Part shown: one piece after another, positions 43,361 to 50,253 of the stretch
Layout of the letters: the number at the start of each line of letters is the position of its first letter
Position numbering within the stretch: position 1 is the stretch's first letter
Source of the DNA: Misgurnus anguillicaudatus
Lineage: Eukaryota; Chordata; Actinopteri; Cypriniformes; Cobitidae
DNA: 64,000 nucleotides
Direction: 5' to 3'
Assembly: GCF_027580225.2 (NCBI RefSeq)
Contig: NC_073358.2
Span: 32,762,501 to 32,826,500, forward strand
Position numbers and translations under genes: made by a program
The notes under the pieces: generated by a model
Told to the model about the DNA's origin: nothing
The model's database searches: none
Seen by the model: only the letters and a program-made list of their open reading frames with translations

Positions 43361-46264
43361 AGAGAGAGAGAAATGAACTTGTGTGCATTCAGGATAATCT
43401 AATCCATTGCGATTACAGGGATAATTTCCACATGATAAAATACTGTATACTTAGTAAACTATAGTAAATTCTAGTATATTTTAGTAATTACCACACTTTG
43501 ATAATGTATGGTATAGTATACACCCCACAGCTTTCTTTGGAGCAGTACCCTTTCAAAAAGAGTAGGCCTACCTTTGAACCTATAGAGAGCATATTAGTAC
43601 TAAATGTATATATACAATATCTGTACCAAAATTACACATACAGTATTAGGACTTTTTTAAGGTTACCATTCGAGTTACAGTTTTTGTACCATTTTTGATG
43701 AGAGTGTATAGTATTCTGTAGTTTACAATAACTAATAGACCCTTTTACAGCCCACATGACCAAATAGCCTGCGCACGCATTTTGGCAACAGAAGTGGTGT
43801 TATTCCCCATTGGTTCTAACGTGTTAGCAACTCAGAACGTTTATCAAAACGGTTTTACCAGCATCAAAATGTCTGGTTGTTGCATTTGGTTGCACTAATA
43901 TAATATAAGTATATACAGTATTGTTCAAAATAATAGCAGTGCAATGTGACTAGCCAGAGTGGTCAAGGTTTTTAGTGTATTTTTTGTTGCTGCGTGGCAA
44001 ACAAGTTACCAGTAGGTTCAGTAGATTCTCAGAAAACAAACAAGACCCAGCGTTCATGGTGTGCACGCTCTTGGGGCTGTGCGGTTGGGCAATTGGTTGA
44101 GGGGGGTGTGTTCAAAAAAATAGCAGTGTGGCATTCAATCACTGAGGTCATCAATTTTGTGAAGAAACAGGTGTGAATCAGGTGGCCCCTATTTAAGGAT
44201 GAAGCCAACACTTGTTGAACATGCATTTGAAAGCTGAGAAAATGGGTCGTTCAAGACATTGTTTAGAAGAACAGCGTACTTTGATTAAAAAGTTGATTGG
44301 AGAGGGGAAAACCTATAAAGAGGTGCAAAAAATGATAGGCTGTTCAGCTAAAATTATCTCCAATGCCTTAAAATGGAGAGCAAACCAGAGAGACGTGGAA
44401 GAAAACGGAAGACAACCATCAAAATGGATAGAAGAATAACCAGAATGGCAAAGGCTCAGCCAATGATCACCTCCAGGATGATCAAAGACAGTCTGGAGTT
44501 ACCTGTAAGTACTGTGACAGTTAGAAGACGTCTGTGTAAAGCTAATCTATTTTCAAGAATCCCCCGCAAAGTCCCTCTGTTAAAAAAAAGGCATGTGCAG
44601 AAGAGGTTACAATTTGCCAAAGAACACATCAACTGGCCTAAAGAGAAATGGAGGAACATTTTGTGGACTGATGAGAGTAAAATTGTTCTTTTTGGGTCCA
44701 AGGGCCACAGGCAGTTTGTGAGACGACCCCCAAACTCTGAATTCAAGCCACAGTACACAGTGAAGACAGTGAAGCATGGAGGTGCAAGCATCATGATATG
44801 GGCATGTTTCTTCTACTATGGTGTTGGGCCTATTTATCGCATACCAGGGATCATGGATCAGTTTGCATATGTTAAAATACTTGAAGAGGTCATGTTGCCC
44901 TATGCTGAAGAGGACATGCCCTTGAAATGGTTGTTTCAACAAGACAATGACCCAAAACACACTAGTAAACGGGCAAAGTCTTGGTTCCAAACCAACAAAA
45001 TTAATGTTATGGAGTGCCCAGCCCAATCTCCAGACCTTAATCCAATTGAGAACTTGTGGGGTGATATCAAAAATGCTGTAAAACCAAGAAATGTAAATTA
45101 ATTGTGGATTGTTGTTAAAGAATCATGGAGTGGAATAACAGCTGAGAGGTGCCACAAGTTGGTTGACTCCATGCCACACAGATGTCAAGCAGTTTTAAAA
45201 AAACTGTGGTCATACAACTAAATATTAGTTTAGTGATTCACAGGATTGCTAAATCCCAGAAAAAAAATGTTTGTACAAAATAGTTTTGAGTTTGTACAGT
45301 CAAAGGTAGACACTGCTATTTTTTTGAACACACCCCTTTCAACTAATTGCCCAATTGCACAGCCTTAAGAGCGTGCATATCATGAATGCTGGGTCTTGTT
45401 TGTTTTCTGAGAATCTACTGAACCTACTGGTAACTTGTTTGCCACGTAGCAATAAAAAATATACTAAAAACCTTGATTATTCTGGTTAGTCACATTGTAC
45501 TGCTATTATTTTGAACAAGACTGTACATATCTGGCCACTTTATATTTGGGCATCTGCTTACATCTTCTATCCACTCCACTATAGTACACACGGATATCCG
45601 GTAGCTGTGTTGAAAAAGTTGCTAAAGTCAACTTTTAAAAAAAACTTTGTGTGTTGCTTCACTGCTGATTCTCGCCATACTTTCGTTGCCAAAATGCGCG
45701 CGCATACGTTGCCACATCCTCATTGTGTACAAACAGTAAAAAGATCTATAGACTGTACTGCAGCATGCATTTACACTATGAAATCTTAGAAAAAATTTAC
45801 AAAAGTTGTCACTGGGACAGTATCTTTTAAAAAGGTCCAAATATGGACCATTTTGGTACAGATATGTACCTTTGAGATACCATCATGCACCTTTTAGGTA
45901 CAAAAGTGTACTTTTTGAAGTGCGGAAAAGTACAGCCCCAGTGAAAACTTTTATAGCATCTTGTACCTTATGTTCTGAGAATGTGGTACGGTTTAAGTCA
46001 CTACTGTATAGGAATTTTCTATAGTAAATATGAAAGTATACTAGAGTATTTTTTCATGTGGGTTGATTCTGATTGGTCAATTACAGCATAGCACAACTGA
46101 CACACAGGTATACACTAATCTCTCTCGTATTACTTGGTGGCTTTGCATTTACATACTGTACAGTATATAAATGCAGTCTGTTTGTCCATCTACAGAAGCC
46201 CGCGTTATCAGCGACAGAAAAAGAGAAACAAAAGGTAACAACTTTAAATAATCTAAACCGCTGA
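17849..46264 (+). CDS. p2rx1: P2X purinoceptor 1 (ATP-gated cation channel), 12 coding exons
   Basis: Trimeric ATP-gated cation channel subunit of the plasma membrane. Coding exons: 17849-17985, 20172-20316, 29877-29948, 31923-31995, 34851-34938, 36398-36478, 36558-36699, 37695-37840, 40470-40560, 40640-40705, 42418-42513, 46196-46264. All junctions are GT-AG and in phase, giving 401 aa (human P2X1 is about 399). Visible: TM1 about residues 29-52; ATP-site lysines K68 and K70 (TKMKG), N293-F294-R295 and K312; ten ectodomain cysteines at 116, 126, 132, 149, 156, 162, 214, 224, 258 and 267; TM2 about 331-360; Y366xxxK370 trafficking motif; N-terminal T18-P-R20, a conserved phosphorylation-type site. 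P2X1 rather than another subtype is indicated by [20 protein letters not shown] and the TM2/tail segment ([20 protein letters not shown]), and by the neighbouring camkk1. The subtype call rests on remembered family sequences, not a search. Confidence 0.92.
19282..19554. mobile_element. Palindromic MITE with CCCTACTGAAAAATCCAGC ends
   Basis: Left end CCCTACTGAAAAATCCAGCT is mirrored by AGCTGGATTTTTCAGTAGGG. The interior is built of repeated AGCTGGT/ACCAGCT words. The size is 273 bp, in p2rx1 intron 1. Confidence 0.9.
20172..20316 (+). CDS. p2rx1: p2rx1 exon 2: end of TM1, ATP-binding lysines
   Basis: 145 bp encoding [10 protein letters not shown] through [10 protein letters not shown]. It carries the TKMKG motif (K68, K70), which contacts ATP phosphates in the P2X family, and an N-glycosylation sequon at N76. 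Acceptor TTTTTGCTAG, donor GTGGGA. Confidence 0.93.
20395..20835. repeat. Dispersed repeat, copy 2, split by a MITE
   Basis: Same family as 16208-16465. The two halves are separated by the 20462-20690 palindrome, so the MITE arrived later. It begins about 80 bp after p2rx1 exon 2. Confidence 0.6.
20462..20690. mobile_element. Palindromic MITE of TAACCCAGC family, copy 1
   Basis: TTAAAAATTGACCCAATGAT on the left is mirrored by ATCATTGGGTCAATTTTTAA on the right, with AGTCTAAAAA/TTTTTAGAGT ends. Relatives are at 32728-33376 and 57226-57422. Confidence 0.85.
21605..21795. mobile_element. MITE with GTCACTGGGACAGTACC core, copy 1
   Basis: Carries ACACTCTCAGAAATAAAGGT and many GGTAC/GTACC words. 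Relatives at 43520-43708, 45780-45990 and 40768-42003. The last is split by a palindrome. Confidence 0.65.
22250..22730. repeat. Relative of the 38567-40389 element (GGGGCGAAAGTACCATTTT)
   Basis: Starting at GGGGTGAGCAGGGGCGAAAG and followed by AGTACCATTTTCCAGAAAAA and TTTTAGACAGATATATTTTT, this stretch closely follows 38567-38655. The right part has AGTAACAAGTGTTACTTTCA. The right end is uncertain. Confidence 0.6.
23112..23435. mobile_element. MITE with GGTTACACTT / AAGTGTTAC ends
   Basis: GTTACACTTAATAC on the left, and ATAAAGTGTTACAT on the right. A family known in zebrafish with GGTAACACTTTA ends. Interior without coding capacity. Confidence 0.55.
24055..24352 (-). mobile_element. hAT-type MITE, copy 3, reversed and nested
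   Basis: 298 bp, opposite orientation to the other two copies. Flanks CTGTAAAG (24047-24054) and CTCTAAAG (24353-24360) differ at one base. It sits inside the 23553-24977 element. Confidence 0.85.
24383..24828. mobile_element. hAT-like MITE with AGGGCTGTAA ends, nested
   Basis: Left end AGGGCTGTAAAGATTTATCG; right end TATATCGTTACAGCCCT. The 8-bp flanks TCCTCGGT and AACTCGGT match at 6 of 8. Inside 23553-24977. Confidence 0.75.
26893..27442. repeat. Minisatellite of 51-52 bp, nine direct units bracketed by inverted copies
   Basis: The unit phrase GGCAGCCATTGACAAGTAAC recurs (with CAATTG variants in later units) at 26952, 27006, 27058, 27109, 27160, 27212, 27264, 27315 and 27366. Reverse-complement copies close the block at 26893-26927 and 27404-27442. 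It is the right subterminal part of the 21994-27468 element. Confidence 0.92.
27711..28165 (+). mobile_element. hAT-type element of CAGTGGCGGC family, copy 1
   Basis: 455 bp with a perfect 8-bp duplication ATATTAAT (27703-27710 and 28166-28173). Ends CAGTGGCGGCTCGTGGCTGC and AAGTCACCGGCCGCCATTG. Contains the phrase ACACGTGATGCACATAGG. Other copies at 32818-33268, 47183-47601 and 54743-57118. Confidence 0.92.
28568..28789. repeat. Dispersed repeat beginning TGTGACCCTGGACCACAAAA
   Basis: TGTGACCCTGGACCACAAAA followed by CCAGTCATAAGTGTC and a loosely conserved body is a very common interspersed repeat in cyprinid genomes (recognised from knowledge, single copy here). Confidence 0.65.
29877..29948 (+). 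CDS. p2rx1: p2rx1 exon 3: ectodomain, first cysteine
   Basis: 72 bp encoding [12 protein letters not shown]...GKCPE, ending with C116. SFVVMTN is characteristic of P2X1 and its close relatives. Acceptor TTTTCTAG, donor GTAGAT. It lies 9.6 kb after exon 2, across the long transposon-filled intron 2. Confidence 0.9.
30252..31350. mobile_element. Non-autonomous DNA transposon with AGGGCCCTA ends
   Basis: Left end AGGGCCCTATTTTAACGATC, then AAGCGCATTG; right end CAATTGCGTCGGATGTAGGGCCC. GCGC-rich interior with GGGCGCAAAATTGGGCGCAA. In p2rx1 intron 3. No target duplication resolved. Confidence 0.65.
31923..31995 (+). CDS. p2rx1: p2rx1 exon 4: cysteine-rich head
   Basis: 73 bp encoding [18 protein letters not shown] and onward, with C126 and C132 of the head domain. 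Acceptor TGTTGCAG. The exon ends on the first base of a Gly codon before GTAAAG. Confidence 0.9.
32443..32640. repeat. Degenerate TAACCCAGC-family repeat
   Basis: GTGCTGGGTTGTTTTAACCC and TTTAACCCAGCGACTCAGTT are partly inverted. Its words match the other TAACCCAGC-family elements, but the ends are decayed. Confidence 0.5.
32728..33376. mobile_element. TAACCCAGC-family MITE, copy 2, split by a hAT element
   Basis: ACACTCTAAAAAGTGCTGGG starts the left half. The right half ends with AAAAAATAACCCAGTG. Between them, 32818-33268 is a separate CAGTGGCGGC-family insertion. Confidence 0.75.
32818..33268. mobile_element. CAGTGGCGGC-family element, copy 2, nested
   Basis: Shares CGAGGGCGCACGATGCGAAG, TTTACTGTTAAGGGAGTGTC and CACATATTTTGAAAACACAA with the other copies. 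The outer ends are mutated. Confidence 0.8.
33383..33714. mobile_element. TTAA MITE (AGGTGCAGTGTGTAACTTTT)
   Basis: 332 bp. Ends AGGTGCAGTGTGTAACTTTT and AAATTTACACACTGCACCT with TTAA at 33379-33382 and 33715-33718. The right-hand TTAA is shared with the next element. Confidence 0.88.
33719..33928 (-). mobile_element. TTAA MITE (AGGCGGAGTCC family), copy 2
   Basis: Inverted relative to 9432-9643 and very similar to it. TTAA at 33715-33718 and 33929-33932. The right end lacks ACTCCG of the inverted repeat, so this copy is damaged. It was inserted at the edge of the 33383-33714 element. Confidence 0.88.
33933..34850. other. p2rx1 intron 4 remainder, no feature recognised
   Basis: AT-rich intronic sequence with chance ORFs of up to 82 codons. 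No repeat ends seen. Confidence 0.45.
34851..34938 (+). CDS. p2rx1: p2rx1 exon 5: head domain, three cysteines
   Basis: 88 bp encoding [20 protein letters not shown] and PIEDDRKIP. It carries C149, C156 and C162 and a glycosylation sequon at N151. TGKC, TCE and WCP are near-invariant in P2X receptors. Donor GTATGT. Confidence 0.92.
35663..36235 (+). pseudogene. LINE reverse transcriptase remnant
   Basis: Translated pieces read [12 protein letters not shown], then SLIHLYADD (the catalytic YxDD block), [21 protein letters not shown], and near the end [20 protein letters not shown]. Frames shift between them and the thumb region is partly deleted. It ends with an AATAAAGG-type 3' tail near 36230. 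Non-LTR retrotransposon, clade uncertain. In p2rx1 intron 5. Confidence 0.8.
36398..36478 (+). CDS. p2rx1: p2rx1 exon 6: ectodomain, ENFT glycosylation site
   Basis: 81 bp encoding [20 protein letters not shown] and onward, the strongly conserved ENFT..IKN block with N181 as a sequon. Acceptor TTTTTCTCTGCAG, donor GTAAGA. Confidence 0.92.
36558..36699 (+). CDS. p2rx1: p2rx1 exon 7: ectodomain, C214/C224 pair
   Basis: 142 bp starting [16 protein letters not shown] and including [15 protein letters not shown]. Intron 6 is only 79 bp. The last codon before GTACGT is Phe, where most P2X receptors have an acidic or polar residue before the invariant Gly-Gly of exon 8. A sequon is present at N239. 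Confidence 0.92.
36985..37418. mobile_element. Tc1/mariner-derived MITE with GTTTGGGGTCAC ends
   Basis: TTGAAAGTTTGGGGTCAC on the left, GTGACCCTAAACTTTTAAAC on the right, about 430 bp, in p2rx1 intron 7. A familiar fish repeat signature. Confidence 0.7.
37695..37840 (+). CDS. p2rx1: p2rx1 exon 8: ATP site, C258/C267 pair
   Basis: 146 bp starting [15 protein letters not shown] and ending GYNF plus two bases of R295. N293-F294-R295 belongs to the ATP-binding signature. The YEFYGLY segment is P2X1-like. Acceptor CTGGCAG, donor GTGGGT. Confidence 0.93.
37965..38565. mobile_element. EnSpm-like MITE with CAGTAAGTTACTGGCA subterminal repeats
   Basis: Ends CAATGTAAAAAAAATTTGTA and AACATTTTTACAGTG, bordered by TA. 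The interior repeats CTACAGTAAGTTACTGGCAA in both directions. In p2rx1 intron 8. Confidence 0.75.
38567..40389. mobile_element. Element with AGGGGAGAGTGGGG ends, carrying a nested palindrome
   Basis: Left end AGGGGAGAGTGGGGGTGAAA; right end TTTGCCCCGGTTCTCCCCT. The subterminal AAAGTACC/GTTACTTTTG words pair. It is entered by the TTAA palindrome at 39115-40003. A relative lies at 22250-22730. No transposase recognised. Confidence 0.65.
39115..40003. mobile_element. TTAA-flanked 0.9-kb palindrome, copy A, 5' of p2rx1 exon 9
   Basis: 889 bp. Ends AGGAATATTCCATTTTCTTA and TAAGAAAATTGAATATTCCT; TTAA at 39111-39114 and 40004-40007. The arms are several hundred bases long with GATGTCTTTCTTTG words and an AAGACCCTTATGCCTCGTTT block. 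The right end lies 466 bp before exon 9. Confidence 0.9.
40470..40560 (+). CDS. p2rx1: p2rx1 exon 9: ATP-site lysine and approach to TM2
   Basis: 91 bp encoding [20 protein letters not shown] and onward, with K312 of the conserved TL-K-FG block. Donor GTAAAT. It lies between two 0.9-kb palindromic elements in introns 8 and 10. Confidence 0.92.
40640..40705 (+). CDS. p2rx1: p2rx1 exon 10: first part of TM2
   Basis: 66 bp, 22 codons, encoding AGKFDIIPT and GSGVGIFGV, the pore-lining start of TM2. Intron 9 is only 79 bp. Phase 0 at both ends. Confidence 0.93.
40768..42003. mobile_element. GGTAC-rich MITE split by a palindrome
   Basis: Left part AAACTGTACCTTTTCTGTCG, then CTGGGGTGGAACCC; right part GGTACCACCCCACCAACAGA, then AAAGGTACTGTTTT. 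They pair as inverted ends across the 40982-41877 insertion. Confidence 0.75.
40982..41877. mobile_element. TTAA-flanked 0.9-kb palindrome, copy B, 3' of p2rx1 exon 10
   Basis: 896 bp, same family as 39115-40003. The right flank is TTAA (41878-41881); the left flank is TTGA (40978-40981), one base changed. It lies 276 bp after exon 10, in intron 10. Confidence 0.88.
42418..42513 (+). CDS. p2rx1: p2rx1 exon 11: end of TM2 and trafficking motif
   Basis: 96 bp starting [20 protein letters not shown]. Contains Y366xxxK370 (YKNMK), the P2X surface-stability motif just after TM2. Acceptor TTTTATAG, donor GTTTGT. Confidence 0.92.
42586..42740. mobile_element. Short MITE with CTGATCTCACGAG / CTTGTGAGAT ends
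   Basis: The left half GAGTTGGCTAATTCGTAGCA is mirrored by TACGAATTAGCCAACTC. About 150 bp, in p2rx1 intron 11. A known zebrafish repeat type. Confidence 0.65.
43294..43372. repeat. GA dinucleotide microsatellite
   Basis: About 79 bases of nearly pure GA with a few AAAG interruptions at the right end, in p2rx1 intron 11. Confidence 0.95.
43520..43708. mobile_element. GGTAC-rich MITE, related copy
   Basis: AGCAGTACCCTTTCAAAAAG and GTACCATTTTTGATGAGAGTG; same word pattern as 21605-21795. Confidence 0.5.
43916..45523 (+). mobile_element. Tc1-like transposon with IR/DR ends
   Basis: 1608 bp flanked by TA (43914-43915 and 45524-45525). Inverted repeats of about 213 bp (43916-44128, 45311-45523) each carry an outer direct repeat (GTTCAAAATAATAGCAGTGC) and an inner one (GTTCAAAAAAATAGCAGTGT), the IR/DR layout of the Sleeping Beauty and Tdr group. 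It encloses one transposase gene, broken. It sits in p2rx1 intron 11 in the sense direction. Confidence 0.95.
44242..45221 (+). pseudogene. Tc1-family DD34E transposase, one frameshift and one stop
   Basis: The N-terminal frame ([20 protein letters not shown], then [20 protein letters not shown]) is the paired-like helix-turn-helix DNA-binding part. The frame shifts near 44380-44390, and reading resumes with a GRKRK AT-hook-like linker and a second HTH ([20 protein letters not shown]). The DDE core is complete: [16 protein letters not shown] and [12 protein letters not shown] supply the three acidic residues. A TAA at 45099-45101 interrupts the frame; after it the same frame continues ([12 protein letters not shown]...) to TAA at 45219-45221. 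A two-lesion, relatively young copy; it cannot make a full protein. Confidence 0.93.
45780..45990. mobile_element. GGTAC-rich MITE, related copy
   Basis: GTTGTCACTGGGACAGTATC on the left, CCCCAGTGAAAACTTTTATA on the right, with repeated GGTACAAAAGTGTAC-like words. Just upstream of p2rx1 exon 12. Confidence 0.6.
46196..46264 (+). CDS. p2rx1: p2rx1 exon 12: C-terminal cytoplasmic tail and stop
   Basis: After acceptor CATCTACAG it encodes [20 protein letters not shown], then NR and TGA. The tail is short and hydrophilic, as expected for P2X1. The phase fits exon 11. A GTAACA inside the exon (at 46235) could act as a donor to an unseen exon, so the tail is the least certain part of the gene. Confidence 0.68.
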   Translation, partial: KPALSATEKEKQKVTTLNNLNR

Positions 46265-46483
46265 TCCCTGTCAAATTGCAGCATAAACAACTATTCTGTT
46301 CAGTTGTGGTCAGAGTAATTCAAGGTCTTTGCTGTGTACAGGAGTGAAGAGAGAGAGAGAGCGGCTGCCATGACTACTGACTAAATCTGCACTGAAAAAC
46401 AGCATCAATACTGGAACACATGCAAAAGAACCGGGAGATATTGTATAACACGCTCCAGAACAAGTTCGAGATGAATTCAACTG

Positions 46484-46835
46484 CACTGTAAAAAATGCAG
46501 TTAAAACAACTTGATTTTGCAAGTCAATTCAATATAATTTTGAAATTGATGTTGAAATTGTTTAACTTAATTTGTAAAGTTAAAGTAACATAAAATATAT
46601 GTTGATGATTTGACATCATTGTTTACAGTATGCAAAGGGAAAAATATATATAAAATTATATATATTATAAGAGGTGTAAATAAAATAAAATGCAGCATGA
46701 AGTTAAAACAACTTAATTAAGTAACTTATATATATACACATTAAAATTAAATGAACATGAAACATTTTCAGTCTTTATCTTCTACAGTAAGGTACTGGCA
46801 ATCAGCTGCATAATTACAGCTAATTTTTTACAGTA
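46484..46835. mobile_element. EnSpm-like MITE in the p2rx1 3' region
   Basis: Starts CACTGTAAAAAATGCAGTTA; near the right are TTCTACAGTAAGGTACTGGC and ATTTTTTACAGTATATATAT. Between 46670 and 46690 lie AATAAAATAAAA signals that could end p2rx1 transcripts. Confidence 0.5.
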
Positions 46836-47182
46836 TATATATATATTTTTCGGGTGAAGGCTCCTTCAAAACTTTATATAGAAAGGGAAATTTTTAGATA
46901 TATGTCATGGATAAACAAATACAGTATGGACCTGTATTAGTTCAAACTAAAGTTGCTGTTAAAATGATACTTTAGTTAGGATGTTCTGTGAAATATTCAT
47001 GGGTTTTAAATAAGCCAACCTGCCAAAGGCAGTGTTTGAGAGAAAAAAGCTGTGACAGATTTTTTGAATTGTGTTAGTTTTAGCAGATTTGTGTCTTTTT
47101 ATTAATATGAAAGTTTCTTGGAAAAAAAACTAGAATGCTGATAGTAAAAATTGTTTTTTAAGGATATTTTACAGTGGGGCCC

Positions 47183-47601
47183 ATTGATTTTTTTCGTGGG
47201 CGCTCGATGCGAAGTTCGTCACAACATGTATGTAGCCGTCATGTGTGTGGTTCCTTATTTCAAAATATGTGTTCTGCGCATCGAGGGATCCTATGTGCAT
47301 CGCTTGTCTTGTCAAAATAAGTGCCTGCTGCATGTTAAAAGAGACGCTCGCGTTTGCCAGATACTCGCATAATCTCATGCGTAATCAGAGTTTACTGTTA
47401 AGGGAGTGTCTTGCGTCTCTTTTATCATAAACTGTTTTGACGCGTGTGCAGCAGGCACTTATTTTGACAAAACACGTGATGCACATGGTTCACATGACGC
47501 AACAAACACATATTTTGAAAACACGAGCAACAAACATGACACTCCGAACACTTATTTTGAATTTGCGCCCCTCAGATGAGCAGTCACGAGTCACCACTGA
47601 T
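47183..47601. mobile_element. CAGTGGCGGC-family element, copy 3
   Basis: Shares CGATGCGAAGTTCGTCACAA, GAGTTTACTGTTAAGGGAGT and ACGCAACAAACACATATTTT with the other copies. The ends are decayed (left CCCATTGATTTTTTTCGTGG; right GAGTCACCACTG). Confidence 0.75.
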
Positions 47602-49236
47602 ATTTTATTCTTTGTTTGCATCTATGTGCTCTTCTCAAATACTTTATGATGTACAACTCATAGGAGGACAATTTAGTATCTCTTTCTTTTTTATACATTA
47701 TTTATTAAAACCGTGAACAAGTTAAAAATCAGACGTCACCAAAGTTGATTTTTTTTGTTGTTGTACAAAATGCCATTTCATATAGTATTCATATGTTTCA
47801 TAAGCTGATTATGTTCATGGATTCAGTTCAGTTTTACCATAAACACCACTGGAAACCATAATAAAATACGAAAGTCACCATAACTTGTGATATCTTTATT
47901 TGTTTTGGATTATGTCCGTGTACAAAAAGCATGCAAAAAATAGCATCTTCATATGATTTGTTACATATTTACATAAGAGTTGCATTCAGTGCTTTCTTGG
48001 GCCATGCTTTTTTTGCTCATATTTATTTATATTTTTAGAATTTTTAAAAGTTACATTCAGGTCAATGCAGCAGATCTTTATACAGTAAATAACTAGCAAT
48101 ATCAGGCACTCTGACACAAATAACCGAGCAGATCAAAGTGCGGGAACGTGAGTGTTTTATATACAACAATCAATTCTGATGTATCTGTTGTAAAGTTTCT
48201 TAACATCCCTCAACTTTTGTATATATATAAACAGCTTTCATACCAAGAGGAATTTGAAGCTACATCCTTCCTTCAGAAATTCATCACACGTTGGTGAAAC
48301 TATAAATGGACGATCAAGCCTGCTTTCTATTGCACATGAGCTGTAACCAGTTATAGGAATTAAAGCCTTAGCACTTTAGTCAATTGCTCACACAGAGGTA
48401 TGCAATACAGACTGCTGCATATGTTTAGCTTATACAAAAAGTCCTGCAGGATCAATTTAAAGAGGTTTTAGAGATAAAGTTTTTTTCCCATACGTCTATC
48501 AAAAGGTAAAACAAACCCGTAGACAGGTTTGTAAAAGCTAACTAGCAGGTTAAGAGACATGCCATACATCAAGACACAAACAGGTGCATAGCATACATAA
48601 AGATTCACAGGAGTACTGTACATTTTACACACACACAAACAAATGGACGAATGCGAAAGTGAACTCACAAACAATCAGGGAATGATTAAATGATTGAATT
48701 TGAAAACACAGAGATCTTGGAGCCTCCGAAAACAGAAAATGCTACTCCATCCTTTCTGTATTCCAAGAATAGAAATGTCCAGAACCTGAGTACCACATAC
48801 AGAAGCTAAAAGACAAAATCATTGAATCAAATACATCATACCAGCACATCATAAAAGACCACTTATTTGGCACAAAAAAAATGTTTCCTGTGTAATTCGG
48901 TTTTAGGAGAAAATGCGATCGACAAGAAGTGAGTGCATAAAAGAAAGAGAGAGAGAGAGAGAGAAAGACAGAAAGAGCTGTGTGTGGGAGTCAGAAAATT
49001 GGACCACCATCTGTACAGGATATTAGTGAGAATGTATTGAAAGTGGGTCACTATAAATTGTCAATTCACCTTCATATATGAAAAAATGAGTGACATCTGT
49101 ACACGGTTTCTTGTAAGCACTCACATTATTCATTTAAAGGGAAATAATGCTGACCTAAATATGAATCAAATTTCATTCTTGTAAAATCCATTTAAACTAT
49201 ATAAACGTATTTTGCAAATAATATAATACAAATCTT

Positions 49237-50253
49237 GGTAACACTAAGGTTGTATTTATAAACATTAGTTTATTAACATTTACTAATACATTATTAAAAT
49301 AAAAAGTTGTAACATTAGCCATTTGAACTACCATTAAAGGGACATTCCACCTCCCTGAAAACACGCTCATCCTCCAGCTCCCCCAGAGTTCAACATCCGA
49401 CTTCCACCGTTCCGGAATCCATTCAGCCGATCTCCGGGTCCGGCGCTACCACCCCCAGCATAGCTCAGCACAATTCATTGAATCCGATTAGATCATCAGC
49501 ATCGCGCCAAAAAACAACCAACGAGTTTCAATATTTTTCCCATTTAAAACACGACTCTTCTGTAGTTACATCATATACCAAGACCGACGGAAAATTTAAA
49601 GTTGTGATTTTCTAGGCAGATTTGGTTAGGAACTATACTCTCAAATCTGCGCAATAATCAAGGACTCCGCTGCTGCAACATGGCCGCAGCAGGCGCAGTG
49701 ATACTACACATTGCCCGAAAATAGTCCCCTTGGTTACTTTCAATTGCAGGGGACTATTTTCGGGCAGTGCGCAACATCACCACGCCTGCCGCAGCCATGC
49801 CACAGCAGCAAAGTCCTTGATTATTACGCAAATTTGAGAGTATAGTTCCTAACCAAATCTGCCCAGAAAATCACAACTCCAAACCCTCCGTCGGTCTTAC
49901 TTTAGTACACAATGTAACTACAGAAGAGTCAAGTTTCAAATAGGAAAAACATCGAAACTCTTCTGCCACCTTTCTGCGCGATGCCAACGGTCCAATCAGA
50001 TTCACTGGACCGTGCCAAGCCATGCCAAAAGTGCCAGCGCCAGACCCAGAGATCAGCCGAATGGACCCCAAAACGGCAAGAATCAAACGCTCAACTCCAG
50101 GGGAGCTGGAAAACGAGCACATCTTCCAAAAAAGTGAAATGTCCCTTTAACAATTGTACTGGCATTAATAAATGCTAATAAACTATAAGCTAGTTCATGT
50201 TAGCGAATGCATTTATTAATGTTAACAAATAAACCCTATTGTAAAGTGTTACC
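49237..50253. mobile_element. GGTAACACT-ended MITE carrying a TTAA palindrome
   Basis: Left end GGTAACACTAAGGTTGTATT; right end CCTATTGTAAAGTGTTACC. The subterminal ATTAGTTTATTAACATT also pairs with AATGTTAACAAATAAA. It is split by 49338-50146. Confidence 0.8.
49338..50146. mobile_element. TTAA-flanked 0.8-kb palindrome, nested, in the likely camkk1 3' UTR
   Basis: 809 bp with ends AGGGACATTCCACCTCCCTG and AAAAAAGTGAAATGTCCCT; TTAA at 49334-49337 and 50147-50150. The arms pair across a centre near 49740 (GGGGACTATTTTCGGGCA). GC-richer than its surroundings. Confidence 0.9.

Noticed and set aside
43000..43464. 154-codon plus-strand ORF
   Set aside because: Much of it is the translated GA microsatellite (RERERE); no splice sites or family resemblance.
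44607..45026. 139-codon minus-strand ORF
   Set aside because: Antisense shadow of the Tc1 transposase.
17849..46264. Assignment as P2X4, P2X5 or P2X7
   Set aside because: Single blocks resemble P2X7 (EKRTL-KVFG) or P2X5 (IEWNC-LD), but the N-terminus, YEFYGLY segment, TM2 and tail fit P2X1 best, and camkk1 linkage agrees.
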